Below, one piece after another: positions 40,940 to 51,519 of a stretch of DNA of 64,000 nt; the first letter of the stretch is position 1, and each line of letters begins with the position of its first letter. Source of the stretch: Isochrysis galbana (lineage: Eukaryota > Haptophyta > Isochrysidales > Isochrysidaceae). The position numbers and the translations under genes are program-made. The notes under the pieces were generated by a model that was given only the letters and a program-made list of their open reading frames with translations, was not told the origin of the DNA and searched no databases. The DNA is taken from contig CM030940.1 of the NCBI GenBank assembly GCA_018136815.1, positions 2,773,915-2,837,914 on the forward strand, read 5' to 3'.

Positions 40940-43446
40940 ATGGCCGAGCCCATGCGCTCCGAGTCGTCGAGCGCGCAGGGCAGCAGCTCTCGCAGCTCGA
41001 CGCCATGGTGGCGGCGCCGTCAGTTCCAGTTCCAGCGCAAGAACAGCTCGAACCTCACTAAGCACTTCACGCTCTCCTCATCGGCCAACCGCTTAGGCTT
41101 TTCGCACTCGCGCAGCCGCTTCCTCCCGCGCTTCAACTCAACGCACTGGTGGCTGGGCTCCGAGGGCAGCGACCTTGAGGTATTCGCGCAGCAAGCGCTC
41201 CTACGCGCTCGTAGCGCCGCCTCCGCCCTACGATGGCGAGTCTCCGGTCCGCCACTACTGCTTGGACTGCTCATGCTCTCCATCGTGGCGAGCGCGTACT
41301 TTGTGCAGATAGGCGGTGGCACATTCATTGTCCGCCGTTCGACGTACGGCATATTCATGTTCGCCGGCGTGATCTGTCTGGGTTTGACCGTGCTGCCTAC
41401 AGATGAGAAGTTGATTCGTGCACTCGCCGTGCTTGCGTGCCCTGCATTCATCGTTATCTCAGTCTTGAATCTGCAAGTGGCAATCGCAAACACGCGAAAG
41501 CCAGACAAGGCGTCATGTGGCATTTCGAAAGTTCCGCAGATCTGCTCACTTGACTGGCTCGTCGCCGCCCTTACGTATGCTTTGTGTGCGCTGGCGTTGC
41601 TGCCCGTTATCAAGCCGACTACTCGAATCTGTGGCCGTCGAAGCACTGCTTCATCAATACGCATCCAATCCTTCTTCAAGATGACACCACGGGCAGCCCT
41701 TGCACGCCTTTGGACGGTGGCACGCGCCATGTGCATCGCCATCGGCATCCTCAACTTATATCACTGCACATTACACGCCACAATCGAGGCTGAGTATGTC
41801 CGTGGCTGCTCGGTGGTAGCCTCGAGCCGCACTTGCAATGTGGCGGATGCCGGTGCATTCGCACAAGACATGGTCGCATCTCTCGTCATACTTTTGTGTG
41901 GCTTATTGCCAACTCATGGCGTGAGGCTTCGAATCCACTCTTACCTGGCCTCGCGTCTTCGTGAGGGCGAGGCGAGGCAGGCGGCAATTGTCGCTCACTT
42001 GGTTGGCCAGCATGGCTCTCGCCACGCCTTCAAATCAGGGGTGGCTAGCTTCCGAGGGTTGCCATTCTCGGCAATTTCAGCAGACGATCTAACCACCTCA
42101 AGGGATACAGGATTGTTCAATCGCACGGTAAAATGCAAGTTGGGTGGCGTCGACGCCTTTATCTCTCACTCATGGCAGGATTCGGGCGAGTCAAAGTGGG
42201 CGCTACTGACACGCTGGGCAGAAAGGTTTGAACTTGTCCACGGGCGAGAGCCCATCGTGTGGCTGGATAAGGGATGCATCGACCAACAGGTGCGTGCTGC
42301 TTCCGCTAGACGCGACATGACCATAGAGACAGCTGCGCATTGCCGATGATTCCCACTTCGCTTCTGCACGTCATCGCTACTCCTCGCATCATCAGGCCAT
42401 TGACGAGTCCCTCATGAACCTACCTGTGTACTTGGCTGGATGTCGTGAGCTGTTGGTCCTCGCGGGCCCTACATACCACTCACGCCTGTGGTGCGTGATG
42501 GAGATGCTCGTCTTTCTGAGAATGGGCGGGCTCACCTCTCGGATCACGGTGCTCCCAGTCCCCGGTCGGTCTGACGGCAAATCGCCCGATGACTTCAGCG
42601 ATTTGGTAAGAGCCTACCCACAAAGACCTCTCACATAGCTGAGTAGCCATCTTGAAGTGGCATTGGTCTTGGCTCCATCGATTTGACCCTCCTCTACCCT
42701 TGTGCCCTTTCTGATAGCTACTACGAACGACACAGGCCTTCTCTAACTTTGATGCGCGAAATGCGTCTTGCTTCCACGCTGAGGACAAATCACGCCTCCT
42801 TGGCGTCATGGAAGCTGCTGGTCTTGGAGGTCTAGCAGCATTCAACCTCTTAGTGCGCAAGGCCTTCACCGAGGCTGTGAACCGTCTCGAGGTGTGCGAG
42901 CCTCCTTGATATAGCTTAAAATTGGACCAGCCCAATGCCGCATTGTTGTCTCAGCTCTAAAATTCAACTGACCCCATGCCTCAACAGCTCAATGAAGCCG
43001 TCCGTGAAATACTTTGGAGTGCTGCTATTTCCGTTAGGGGCTCTCGATCGAGTGCCTCGGCGCGACATGCACACAGCGTGAGGGCGAGCCAGCCACGAGT
43101 GACGACGCCCATTCATTCTCTCCCACCATCACAGCGTCGATCTAGAGGGCAATCCCTCCACTCTATGCCGGAATCAGAGTCAAATTCACCGGGACAATCA
43201 CCTGTTCACGCGCTTGTCGATTCGCAGCGTCCTTCGTGCGCATGTACAACACCCGCTACCACAAGGCCACGGCATTCATGTGGGGCAACCGGTGGTGGGA
43301 TTCTCAGCCGCTTGTCAATCAGTTTCAGTCGGCAACCAACTGTCGAGGACGACCAGCCTCCACACCATAATGTGTCCGTTGGACCTCATCGCTTCTCCGC
43401 AAGGTCGGGCAACGACGTTGTAGAAGGAGCAACTGAGATGGTGTAG
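40940..43446 (+). CDS. Six-helix membrane protein with SHSW/TIR-like cytosolic domain (4 exons)
   Basis: Exons 40940-42289, 42396-42605, 42736-42891 and 42988-43446, all joined in phase 0 (CAACAG|GTGCGT, GATTTG|GTAAGA, CTCGAG|GTGTGC donors). A Ser/Arg-rich N-terminus leads to about six transmembrane helices (e.g. PLLLGLLMLSIVASAYFV, IFMFAGVICLGLTVL, LVAALTYALCALALLPVI, MVASLVILLCGLL). Then comes a soluble domain: DAFISHSWQDSGESKW, REPIVWLDKGCIDQ, NLPVYLAGCRELLVLAGPTY, HSRLWCVMEMLVFLRMG. The SHSW, D-K-CIDQ and Y-SRLWC-E pattern is a TIR/SEFIR-like flavodoxin fold frequent in algae and is sometimes an NADase or signalling adaptor; the catalytic Glu candidate is in CVMEML. The C-terminus is Ser-rich and disordered. 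Likely receptor or signalling role, inferred. Confidence 0.8.
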
Positions 43447-43800
43447 CTCGGTACTTCTACAATGATGAAATTGAGATTTCTTCGTGGCAGGACAAAGAGA
43501 GCTGGTTCGGGCGAGGCGTGAAGACTAGCAACAAAGTCCTGACGGCAGACAACACTTATTGACGGTGCTGTGCGCGACCATTTGGTCGAATCTGCGAATT
43601 GTGCGCGCCACCACCCTGGCGCCGTCGGTGCTTATTGTGGCCGTCTATTTCTCATCGACCAAATGGGAGGGGCTGTCAAAGTCAAAGCCGGCGAATCCAT
43701 GCCAGCGCCCACGTCACTTGCTGCCCTTGCGACCACTCATCCGCTAGCGCCGCGGACATGACGCCGACGACTAGGGGGCTCCTGATCTCTCCAGTCTTCA
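43447..43800. other. Intergenic, no supported gene
   Basis: Presumed 3' UTR of the membrane SHSW protein, then unassigned sequence. Short frames only; no splice structure. Confidence 0.4.
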
Positions 43801-44125
43801 AAATAAAATAATTTATGTTATATCCTAGCCAACCCCACTAGCCACTAGCTAATTGCACACAACTTTTCCGTCCCGGATTCCCGCCATGCCTGACGAGCCA
43901 GGTGTCCGAGTGCTACCGGAGGGAGGGGGAACTGCTGCCCTCTCCCCTCGATATTTGTCCTCCCCCCCAGTGCACGCACCGACCCTGCGCACCCCAGCAC
44001 GCCCTCTCCTCGAGGCCACGCTGGGGGGAAAACCCTCTCGTATTGATTGTGTATTGTGCGTAGTCCTCTTTTATTGTGTAAGGTGTGTCGGGATCGCTAT
44101 CGCTATCCTTGTATACGTTATGGGA
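43800..44125 (-). repeat. D-type repeat tail, inverted fragment
   Basis: Reverse complement of 10385-10610: TATATCCTAGCCAACCCCAC, GCATGCC-like CGCCATGCCTGACGAGCCAG, TCGATATTTGTCCTCCCCCC, CCACGCTGGGGGGAAAACCC. Truncated on its 5' side, as expected for incomplete target-primed copies. Confidence 0.75.
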
Positions 44126-44142
44126 AGGGCCTCTGCCATAAG

Positions 44143-44897
44143 TTAATTAAACCTTTTAATAGTCTCACCGCACACGCGGCCGTGGACCCTCTACTTTCTA
44201 CTCACGTAGGAAACTTTCTACACCCCCACTTCCCCGGCCCTTCTCCCCCCCGCCATAAGGCGACTCCCCCCGTGCACTACTAGGGGGATAGGGGTGAAGG
44301 GCTTAGATATGGTCCGGTGGCCCGCGCCCCCCCCCGGTGATCATTCCCCCCCTTCCTCCTGTGTCTCTGAGTGGGCGGCGGTCTCAGCCCCGACTTATCC
44401 TGTAAACAGGTGCGGGACTTACCTATTTTTCGGTGAGCGGAGCTCTCGCTCCGCCCACCCCCTTCTCCGCGCTCTCTCTCCCCTCTCCTGCGGCACGCGC
44501 GATGGCGCGCCTGCGGCAGGCCTGCAGCTGCCTGCTGGCGACCCCTGGAGGCTCTTGGAGGCCAGCTCTGGGGGCAGAGGAGGCTGGGACTGGGCCCTGG
44601 TCTCCCCTGCCTCTCCCTCGCTGGCGCTCCTGAGCCTCTGGGGCCCCCAATCTGCACCTGTCTGCCTCTCGACCAGGGGGGGAGGGGGGGTTGGAGCAAT
44701 GGGCTGGCCACGAGGGGCCAGGATGGGCGAATGGGGCGAGCCTGTGGGGAAGGGAGTGGGTCAGTAGGGCAGTGGCCTCCTGGCCAGCCATCAGGCGTGC
44801 CAGGAGGATGGGTGGTTCCTCCCCCATGGCAGGGGAGGAGTGGAGAGAGGGGGGGGCTCGTGCCCCCCCATGGGGCAACCAAGTATAAACTTAGTTG
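44143..44897 (-). mobile_element. Family A retroposon-like element, 755 bp with 17-bp TSD
   Basis: Perfect 17-bp direct repeats AGGGCCTCTGCCATAAG at 44126-44142 and 44898-44914. Tail (TTAATTAAACCTTTTAATAG) at left, head (CCAAGTATAAACTTAGTTG) at right. Together with 11582 and 16070 this fixes the element length (752-764 bp) and the absence of inverted ends. Confidence 0.9.
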
Positions 44898-44914
44898 AGG
44901 GCCTCTGCCATAAG

Positions 44915-45520
44915 GCATGTCCATTGGGAGAGTGGCCCTGTGGGCCGGTTCATGCTCTGCTGGAGTCTGCAGACAGCTGCCCCCCATGGGGGGGGCCAGC
45001 ATGGCGCTGCTGTGCGTGGTGTGGCCGGAGCCACGGGCCGTGCGTGGCGCGACGGGGGTCGCACGCACCTGCTCGGCCTCTGATGGCGGGCGCGGCCGAT
45101 TCGACAGCGACTGCTCCATGGGGGCTGGGGGGCCGCCCTCGGCGGGGGGCCCGAAGGAGAGGAGGGGAGCGGCGGCGCGCTCCATGGCAACTGACTATAA
45201 AGTTATTAGTTGCAAGTAAGGGAACAAGGGTAGCTCGCTGTGATGGGGTGTCGCGTCCCAGAGAGCATGCCTCTGCGTGTGGATGCCCTATGTCCTTGTC
45301 GCACCGTGCCTAGATACGAATGTTCTTAAACTATTCCTCAGGGAAGTGTTGAGCTACAAGATTCAAGTAATTAAAAAAGGTAAAATCGAAAGAAAGGCCA
45401 TATTCGCAGTTTGAGAACATACTCATTGAGGGTTAACGCCAAAAGGGAGATTGAATGCAGAACACCGACACCTGAGTGCAGCAACATGCGCGCAATTGGC
45501 TGGTGCGCTTCCTCTCAGCT
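44915..45520. repeat. GC-rich repeat-like sequence, then unassigned
   Basis: 44915-45200 ends in GCGGCGCGCTCCATGGCAAC before a small hairpin (CTATAAAGTTATTAG), like the end of 25490-25515. It contains GCATGTCCATTGGGAG and CGCGGCCGATTCG blocks but no gene. 45210-45520 is AT-richer with no supported feature; its right end is the 3' flank of the J-domain gene. Confidence 0.4.
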
Positions 45521-46435
45521 TCACCCGCGTCCCTCCGACTGCAAGTGCCGCACAATGGTCTCGTATGCATGGCGGAGATGTTTGAACTTTTCCTCATCTG
45601 CGGTTTGACCTCCCGTGTCCGGATGACATTTCTTCGCTTCCTTGTGGTAAGCTGCCTTGACGTCCTGTAAATGTAGGTCTTTCTCGCTCCCAAGATGGAG
45701 CGTATTCAACGCCCAGCGCAAACTGACCACATCCGTAGTCGGCCCTTGGCCCTGCGCTCCACCCTTTTGTTTGGTTTGTCCATTGTGCGCATCCTGCCGT
45801 GCTCTCCCTCTCGTGCTTGCACGCTCCTTGGCCTTTGCGCGCCCATCACCTGCCCAGGTCTCCGCGGCCTGTTGCGCGGCGCGGAACTCAGCACGACCCG
45901 TACCGAAAGCCTCGCGGCCTGCGCTGTTGCTGAGGCTGCGGAAGCGGAAGGCGAGCATGGCGTACGAGAAGGCCATTGCAACGATTCCCATCCCAAACAT
46001 CATGCTCACCCGCTGGCTGGGCGGCTCGGTAGATGGTTTGGCCGAGCCGAAGTGCTCCTGCGCCGGCTGCCCTAGCATGCGCTCTTTGCGCCGCTCGCGC
46101 GCATCCTGGATCTCCTTAAGGGTGGGCATTTCCTCTGGGTCCGACCGGCCGCCCACCGGAGAGGCAGCGTCCGTCGGTCTGTCGGCCTGCCTCAAGATGG
46201 ATTCAGAGATGCTTTTTTTGGTCTGATACGAAAAAGAAAGTGCTGAGCTCCACTTCCATTCGTCGTCGGTCGGTGTGGGTGTGGTCGGTCTTTTCTTCTC
46301 CTCGGTGCGGTAGCGGCGCACAAGCTGGAGCTGGAGCGCTGGAGCGCGTGCTCTAAACAGCGCGACCACGGGGACGGGCTCTCGCGCCATCGCCGCGCGC
46401 ACGATCAAGGCGAAGATGGCGATGTCGATGGCCAC
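45521..46435 (-). CDS. Membrane-anchored J-domain (DnaJ/Hsp40) protein
   Basis: Intronless frame of 304 codons; translation may start at the first Met or at the internal MPTLKEIQDARERRKER (Met103, about 46129). A single transmembrane helix (MMFGMGIVAMAFSYAMLAF) is followed by an Ala/Arg-rich linker. A C-terminal J domain follows: RWALNTLHLGSEKDLHLQDV, KAAYHKEAKKCHPDTGGQ with the invariant HPD, and FKHLRHAYETIVRHL. J domains stimulate Hsp70 ATPase. A C-terminal J domain behind one helix recalls mitochondrial Tim14-like or ER Hsp40s, so it could recruit Hsp70 to a membrane pore. The localisation is not settled by the sequence. Confidence 0.75.
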   Translation of the reverse strand: MAIDIAIFALIVRAAMAREPVPVVALFRARAPALQLQLVRRYRTEEKKRPTTPTPTDDEWKWSSALSFSYQTKKSISESILRQADRPTDAASPVGGRSDPEEMPTLKEIQDARERRKERMLGQPAQEHFGSAKPSTEPPSQRVSMMFGMGIVAMAFSYAMLAFRFRSLSNSAGREAFGTGRAEFRAAQQAAETWAGDGRAKAKERASTRGRARQDAHNGQTKQKGGAQGQGPTTDVVSLRWALNTLHLGSEKDLHLQDVKAAYHKEAKKCHPDTGGQTADEEKFKHLRHAYETIVRHLQSEGRG

Positions 46436-46959
46436 TTCAGTCGCGATGGCGCCGGGATCGGTTGGTGTTGGTGGTCACGGTGCGAGGGGGCCGGCCAGTA
46501 CCACAACGCTCCGAGGAGCACCACCACGAGCGTGGCGTGTTGGATGCCATCCATTGGCCATTGAGGAGTTGCTCGCTATTGCTACTGCTCGCTAGCTTGG
46601 GGTTGACGTAAGTTTTGTAAATTTTTTTGTCAAATTTCGGTGGTCAATCGAAATCGAAATTTTTGACCAAAATTTGGGGCCTTTCACTTGGAAAGAAACC
46701 AAACTTGGGGGGCCGCGCGGAGATTGGAAGATGCGACACGCGAGGAGAGAGAGAGGCGCAGCAGGGCGCCGGCTCACGCCTAAGGATGTGAACAGGGAAC
46801 AGGGGGGACTCGGGACTAACTTGTTTGAAGTCGGTAGGGCAAAAATGCTATCTTGGTTGATAGTGGTAGTGGCACAGCCCTATCTTGGTTGATAGTGGTA
46901 GTGCCCATGGGGGGGGTGTTACCAGGGTACCAGTAGGTACCGGGGTACCAACGTCCGGA

Positions 46960-47195
46960 TGTGCTTGCCTGGTGGAAGGCCCGCGACCACAACAAGCCCG
47001 CAGACCGCACCCGCCCACGCGGCCTTCCAACTCTGTGCAAGATGGCGCGCCAATATCTCGGTCGGCCAGCGTCGTCGGCAGGCGTGGAGCGCATGTTCAG
47101 CAAGGCAGGCAAACTACACGACGACCTTAAGTAAGGCGAAGCAGAACGACGAGACGTTGGAGCATGCATTGCTCGCAGCTGCCAACGCTCCCTGA
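46960..47195 (+). pseudogene. hAT transposase C-terminal remnant, frameshifted
   Basis: Reads PTLCKMARQYLGRPASSAGV then ERMFSKAGKLHDDL, the hAT dimerisation segment (LPAxSAxxERxFSxAG), followed in another frame by AKQNDETLEHALLAAANAP. A GTAAGG at the junction could be a donor but no acceptor fits; a small indel is simpler. The catalytic core is missing. Not the same subfamily as the 29585 gene. Confidence 0.75.
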
Positions 47196-48454
47196 TCGCT
47201 GCGCGCGCGTGTGGGTAGCTTCATAGCTTCCTTGTGTGGATTGTAGTGCGTGCGTGCGGGCACGGTGCATGCCTTCTCCGTGCGTGCGTGGTGCCTGTTG
47301 TCGCGGAGCGAGAAGCGTGGGGGTGGGGGTCAAGGTTGAAGGTTGAAGAAGGTTGTGGAGGCGTCTGTGGTGTGCGCTACCTACATCTAAAGCAATCACT
47401 TCAACAAGAATGTATGTCATGTATGTGTATAATAGGTATATGTGTATTGGCAGGAGGAGGCGAGCGTAGCGAGCCGCGGCGTGGGCGCGGTCCGGGCGGC
47501 ACCGCCCTATTAGCCACGTCGTAGGTGTAGGTACCTGTTGTATTCCTGCCCATCGGAAGGCTGTAGGCATGAATATTCGTGTAAGGTACGCGCTCACAAT
47601 TACAATTGAACAGTTCCCCGTGTTGCCACTGACGCACAAGACACACAGATTCGGATTCCCCACGGTCTCAAGTCCAGGTTTGCAGATTTTGGTCTCGAAA
47701 TTTGCGATTCGAATTTTGTTTTTGCTGTTACTATAATTGTTGGCTCGTTTAAGGTAATAAACCGGCATGACTTCGACTTCTCGTTCTGGAGTCGCTCTGC
47801 GAGACTCTCTCTCTCTCTCTCTCTCCGTCCGCCTCTCCTCGGCCGACGGCAGGAAGATTCGTCCAAAACATTCTCCGGTCCGGTCCGGTCCCAAGATATC
47901 TCGTGGGGGGGTGAGGGAAAGGACGCGATCTCGCTCCGAGATCGGCCTCGCGCCCTCCCACGCTGCCCCGCCGTGCCCTCGGTCCCTCGCCCCCCCCCGC
48001 GGCAGGTTCTTTCCCTCGGCGTGCCGTCCGTCGCCTCCGGCCGTTATATTAATCCCCCCCCCCCCCGCGCGAGGTTCTCTTCTCCCCCGCGCGCGGTTCG
48101 TTTCTCGTTTCCTCCGGCCGTCGTTGTTCTCCCCCCCTCGCTTCGATTCCTCTCGCGGTTCCTTCGATGATTGCCTCCATCTCGTCCGTTCTTCTTCGCG
48201 ATCGCGATCCTCGCGGAGGGGGCACCGACGTTTAATGTTAGTTTCTTCGCGGTTTCGATGAAAGAAAGGAAGAACGAATGTTATGCGCTCTCTTTCTTTC
48301 CGTATATCTTCGCGCATGACGAGCGATCGCGACTTCAGCCTTCGCCGCGCGGGGAGGGGTTTGTTTATCGTATGATTCCGGAGTGTTTACGTTAGTTTTC
48401 TGAGCCCAAGGACTTTGGTTTTTGGTTTCTTGGGAGTGATTTTGTAGCAACTTC
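47196..48454. other. Low-complexity DNA, no supported gene
   Basis: Includes a (CT)n tract at 47805-47830 and C-rich stretches (47985, 48055). A long reverse frame crosses most of this region but its translation is repetitive Arg/Glu-rich and changes character repeatedly; I do not accept it as a gene. Confidence 0.5.
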
Positions 48455-48770
48455 GTCGAGTCCCATCGTGTTCCCAAGCGAGTCCCCCCGAGTTCCCGAG
48501 TCTATACCCCGAGTCAACGAGTCAATACAAGTCAAGCACGCGCCTGAGCCACCCCCAGTCGCCTGCCACCACCTCCCACAAGCCTCCTTCCGCACTTCCG
48601 CGCCCGCCGTGCTCCGTGCGTGCGTCATGCGCTGTGCGTCGATCACCATGCCCGTAGTCACCCCCGAGGAAAGCTCTATGAGCTCCCCACAAGAACCGCG
48701 TTCCGCGCTAGCTGCCGGCGCGCCCTCGCAGGCCATCTCCAAGAGTGAGATGAGCCTTGCAGCCTTGCTC
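48455..48770 (-). repeat. Dispersed repeat blocks matching 3340-3480 and 24975-25045
   Basis: 48455-48590 is the inverse of 3340-3480 (CCGAGTCAACGAGTCAATAC, AAGTCAAGCACGCGCCTGAG). 48690-48760 is the inverse of 24975-25045 (GAACCGCGTTCCGCGCTAGC, GCCGGCGCGCCCTCGCAGGC). The two blocks are adjacent here but separate elsewhere, so they may be parts of one longer element. Confidence 0.6.
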
Positions 48771-49853
48771 TGACCTTGGTAGGTTGGTAGCAGCCTTGGT
48801 AGCCATATTTGCTACCTAGGTAGATAGTGGTAGTGGCTGAGCTCTACCTAGGTAGATAGTGGTGGGCCTTGGGCCTTTTGGAGGGGTGGTATCTTGGTAT
48901 ATTGGTACCAGGCTACCTAGTTCACACCCTTACTTACTCACGCCCCCGCCTCGTCCCCCAGCTCACGACCCATAACATCTTTCCTCCCTAGCCTGAAGGT
49001 TTGGCACGACGTGGTCCACGACGCAGTCGTCGTCGAAGGTGCGAGGGAGAGTGTTATAGGGTTATAATAGGACAAAATATTCGAAAGCGTCAAAATTTTG
49101 ATCAAAATTTAGGTGCCCAACCCCAACCCTCAAATTTTGACAACAAAATTTGGGCCCTTACCCTTACAAAACAAAACTTACGTCAAAGCCAATCGCTAGC
49201 TCTAGCTCCCCTACCTCGTTTTTTTGGGTTGGGAACGGGAACGGGACGGGGGCGGGCGGCGGGCGGGGAGGTTGGGGTTGGGACGAGAGCGAGAGGGAGA
49301 GGCTGCAACGCTCAACGCTGCGGCATCCGGCATCCGGCATCCGGATCCGGTTCAGGTTCGGTTGCTCTTTTTGACCGATAATCGCCGATACCGATACTCC
49401 CATGAACAGGGTGTGACTTCTACCCCCCACCCCCCCGAAACGAGGGGTGGAGAGCCCCCCCCCCCGCTCCTGCCCCCCCCCCCCCCCGAACAGGATATGA
49501 ATAACTTCTAGTGGACAGCACCCTCCCCCTCGCCCCCTCGCCCATCGCCCAGCCTTTCCCCCCCTCCCCCTCCCACCCTTAGTACTTAGTAGGTCGCGTT
49601 CCGTCGGATATGGGACGGGCTCGATACTTTATTAGCCGAGCTCCAATAAAAAAAAGAAACCTTTCAGAGAACGTCCGGAGGAGCGAGCGAGCGAGCGAGC
49701 GGGGTCGTCTGTCCGTCATTTAGAAAAATTATCAAACAAGAGACGAGGTGTTATTTATACATAAGAAATGTGCGTCGTCCCGATCGAAGGGGAGTGGGGG
49801 CGGCGCTCAAATCCTCGGTCGGCGGAGGTGCGGGCGAGTCCGATCGCGCGCTC
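48771..49853. other. Intergenic: GTAG-type short repeats, C runs and GAGC microsatellite
   Basis: Repeated GGTAGATAGTGGTAG motifs (48818-48870), related to those at 46855-46905; the right end of the inverted-repeat segment (49080-49205); C runs at 49425-49490; GCGTTCCGTCGGATATGGGA at 49588, shared with 57485; and GAGCGAGCGAGCGAGCGAGC at 49682-49701, just upstream of the coiled-coil gene, as also seen before the 40940 gene. Confidence 0.5.
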
Positions 49854-50981
49854 ATGGTGGCAATTGGGCGTGCCGACGTGCTGGCCGCAAAGGCGGCGGC
49901 CAGAGCGACGCTTGGCAACCCCCCCTCACGCCCGCGACCCAGCGAGTCGCTGCCCAGAGCGCTACAGGGCTGCATGAGGGAGTTGCTCGATGTGAATGAC
50001 CGGTATCACGCTCTGCTTGACGAGCACGCGCGGCAGGGGCAGGAGCTCGAGAGGAGCCGGAGCGAGTGCGAGAGGCTCGAGGTCGCGGTCGCTAATGCAC
50101 AAGCCAGACTCACAGGCATCGATACAGAGCAGGCCTCTATGGCGGCAGCACTGAAAGAGACCCGTGCGGCCCTTGCGCTGCAGGAGGACCGTGCTAGAGC
50201 CGCTGAGGACTGCAACGCTGAGCTTCACCGACAGGCGCAAGATGCCACTCAGCGTGTTCTCCAGCTTCAGCTCGAGCTGAAGGGAGCGGAACAACGCGCG
50301 ACAGAAGCGGAGCGTCTGGCTGCGGTCCAATATGAGCGGGGACGTGCTGATGCAAGGGCGGTGCTCCAAAAGCAGCAGAGCAGCACCCTGCAAAAGGTGC
50401 AGTATGACGCCCAGCAGGCGACACAACGAGCTTTCGAGGTAGGTCGAGCCCAGCGTGCAGCTGAAGATGCTGCTGCACTCCTGCGCGAGCAGGCACAGCG
50501 TCGACTGCTGCTGCACCGAGCAGAGGAGTCAAGACTACAACAACAAGAGCTTCAAAGGCAGCTTGAGAGACAGCAAGCCATCAGTGCAGCGGCAGAAAAA
50601 TCCAAGGACGCGCTCTTCAGTCGGCTTCGAGGAGTTCGCAACCAAAAATCACAGCTTGCGGACGTTTTACGAGCCACACAGATGGCGCACGCTCAAGACC
50701 TCGAGCACTTTCAGGATATGGAGGCTGCCCTCGAGGTCGCATGTTTTGAACATGCTGCTTTGGCATCATACAATCGCGGATTGTTGATGGCAAGCCACCA
50801 AGAAGGACCCGACCCTCAATGTACATCAGATACTTATCTGTCTCAACAGCTCGCATCACCACCCCGCAGGCCCAGCTCAGGTTCAGCGCTCGTGGGTAGG
50901 GAGAGCCCTCCGGATGCAATGCGCATTTGTGCCCCACGTCCTGCCTCAATGGACTCTAGAAATCAAACAAATAACCCATAA
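49854..50981 (+). CDS. Coiled-coil protein, unknown function
   Basis: An open frame extends from 49770 without an ATG; the first in-frame Met (MVAIGRADVLAAKAAARATL) at 49854 is the likely start, giving about 375 residues. From about residue 45 to 300 it is almost continuous heptad-like helix rich in Glu, Gln, Arg and Ala (e.g. LDEHARQGQELERSRSECER, LRGVRNQKSQLADVLRATQM). The C-terminus (SPPRRPSSGSALVGRESPPD) is disordered and Pro/Ser-rich. No membrane segment. Such proteins often serve basal body, Golgi or cytoskeletal scaffolds, but nothing here tells which. No intron. Confidence 0.7.
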   Translation: MVAIGRADVLAAKAAARATLGNPPSRPRPSESLPRALQGCMRELLDVNDRYHALLDEHARQGQELERSRSECERLEVAVANAQARLTGIDTEQASMAAALKETRAALALQEDRARAAEDCNAELHRQAQDATQRVLQLQLELKGAEQRATEAERLAAVQYERGRADARAVLQKQQSSTLQKVQYDAQQATQRAFEVGRAQRAAEDAAALLREQAQRRLLLHRAEESRLQQQELQRQLERQQAISAAAEKSKDALFSRLRGVRNQKSQLADVLRATQMAHAQDLEHFQDMEAALEVACFEHAALASYNRGLLMASHQEGPDPQCTSDTYLSQQLASPPRRPSSGSALVGRESPPDAMRICAPRPASMDSRNQTNNP

Positions 50982-51299
50982 ATCGCGCCTTGCACAACAC
51001 GGTTGCTAGAACTGTTGGTTTGTCTCAATTGACAATTGATGGTTTACTGAATGGCACGGACCCACAGTCCACGTAGAGTGCGTGTGGGGAGTGCATTTGT
51101 GATCCTAATATGGCACCCTTCCGATAACGCGACTACGACGAGAGCATGACGATGTGCACATACATTTTCACAGAAAAAAACATCGAAAGATTCAGGACTA
51201 ACACCTCCTACGGACTGGGCACGGTCTACCCTGCTACCGACATCGCCCTTATCTCCCTTTCCTCAACCTTTTTCGTCTGCTTTCGCCTTCCCCCCGTGC
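50982..51299. other. Intergenic, no supported gene
   Basis: Presumed 3' flank of the coiled-coil gene; no repeat or frame recognised. Confidence 0.4.
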
Positions 51300-51385
51300 C
51301 ACGTTAACTCGCTCGAGAAAGTCCGCTCGTTTCTGGGACTGTGCTCGTACTACCACCGACTCACGAACACCCCAGAATCATTCAC
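51300..51385 (+). pseudogene. Ty3/gypsy-type reverse transcriptase fragment
   Basis: Reads VNSLEKVRSFLGLCSYYHRL, the well-known end of the retrotransposon RT palm/thumb (LRSFLGLxxYYRRF). Only about 25 codons remain before unrelated sequence and the GA microsatellite. A small relic of an LTR retrotransposon. Confidence 0.65.
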
Positions 51386-51447
51386 CCAAACCAAGCAAAA
51401 CAGCAAGCAACCGAGACCCCAAATCCCCGATAACCCAAACACGTCAC

Positions 51448-51448
<1 letters not shown>

Positions 51449-51516
<68 letters not shown>
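51449..51516. repeat. (GA)n microsatellite
   Basis: About 33 GA dinucleotides, uninterrupted. Frames across it encode Ser-Leu repeats and are artefacts. Confidence 0.95.
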
Positions 51517-51518
<2 letters not shown>

Positions 51519-51519
51519 G

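Larger units (their letters stand above)
46598..49205. repeat. 2.6-kb segment with inverted ends, carrying hAT remnant
   Basis: Left: GCTTGGGGTTGACGTAAGTT then TTGTAAATTTTTTTGTCAAA. Right (inverse): AAACAAAACTTACGTCAAAG then CCAATCGCTAGC. CAAAATTTRGG motifs lie inside both ends. Between them are a hAT C-terminal remnant (46960-47195), low-complexity CT/GC-rich DNA and blocks shared with 3340 and 24970. It may be an old composite transposon or two insertions of one MITE family in opposite orientation. Confidence 0.45.

Noticed and set aside
47127-48317. 396-codon reverse-strand open frame
   Set aside because: Translation passes through CT-repeat (Arg-Glu), a hAT remnant in antisense and unrelated segments; no domain, and it shifts composition several times.
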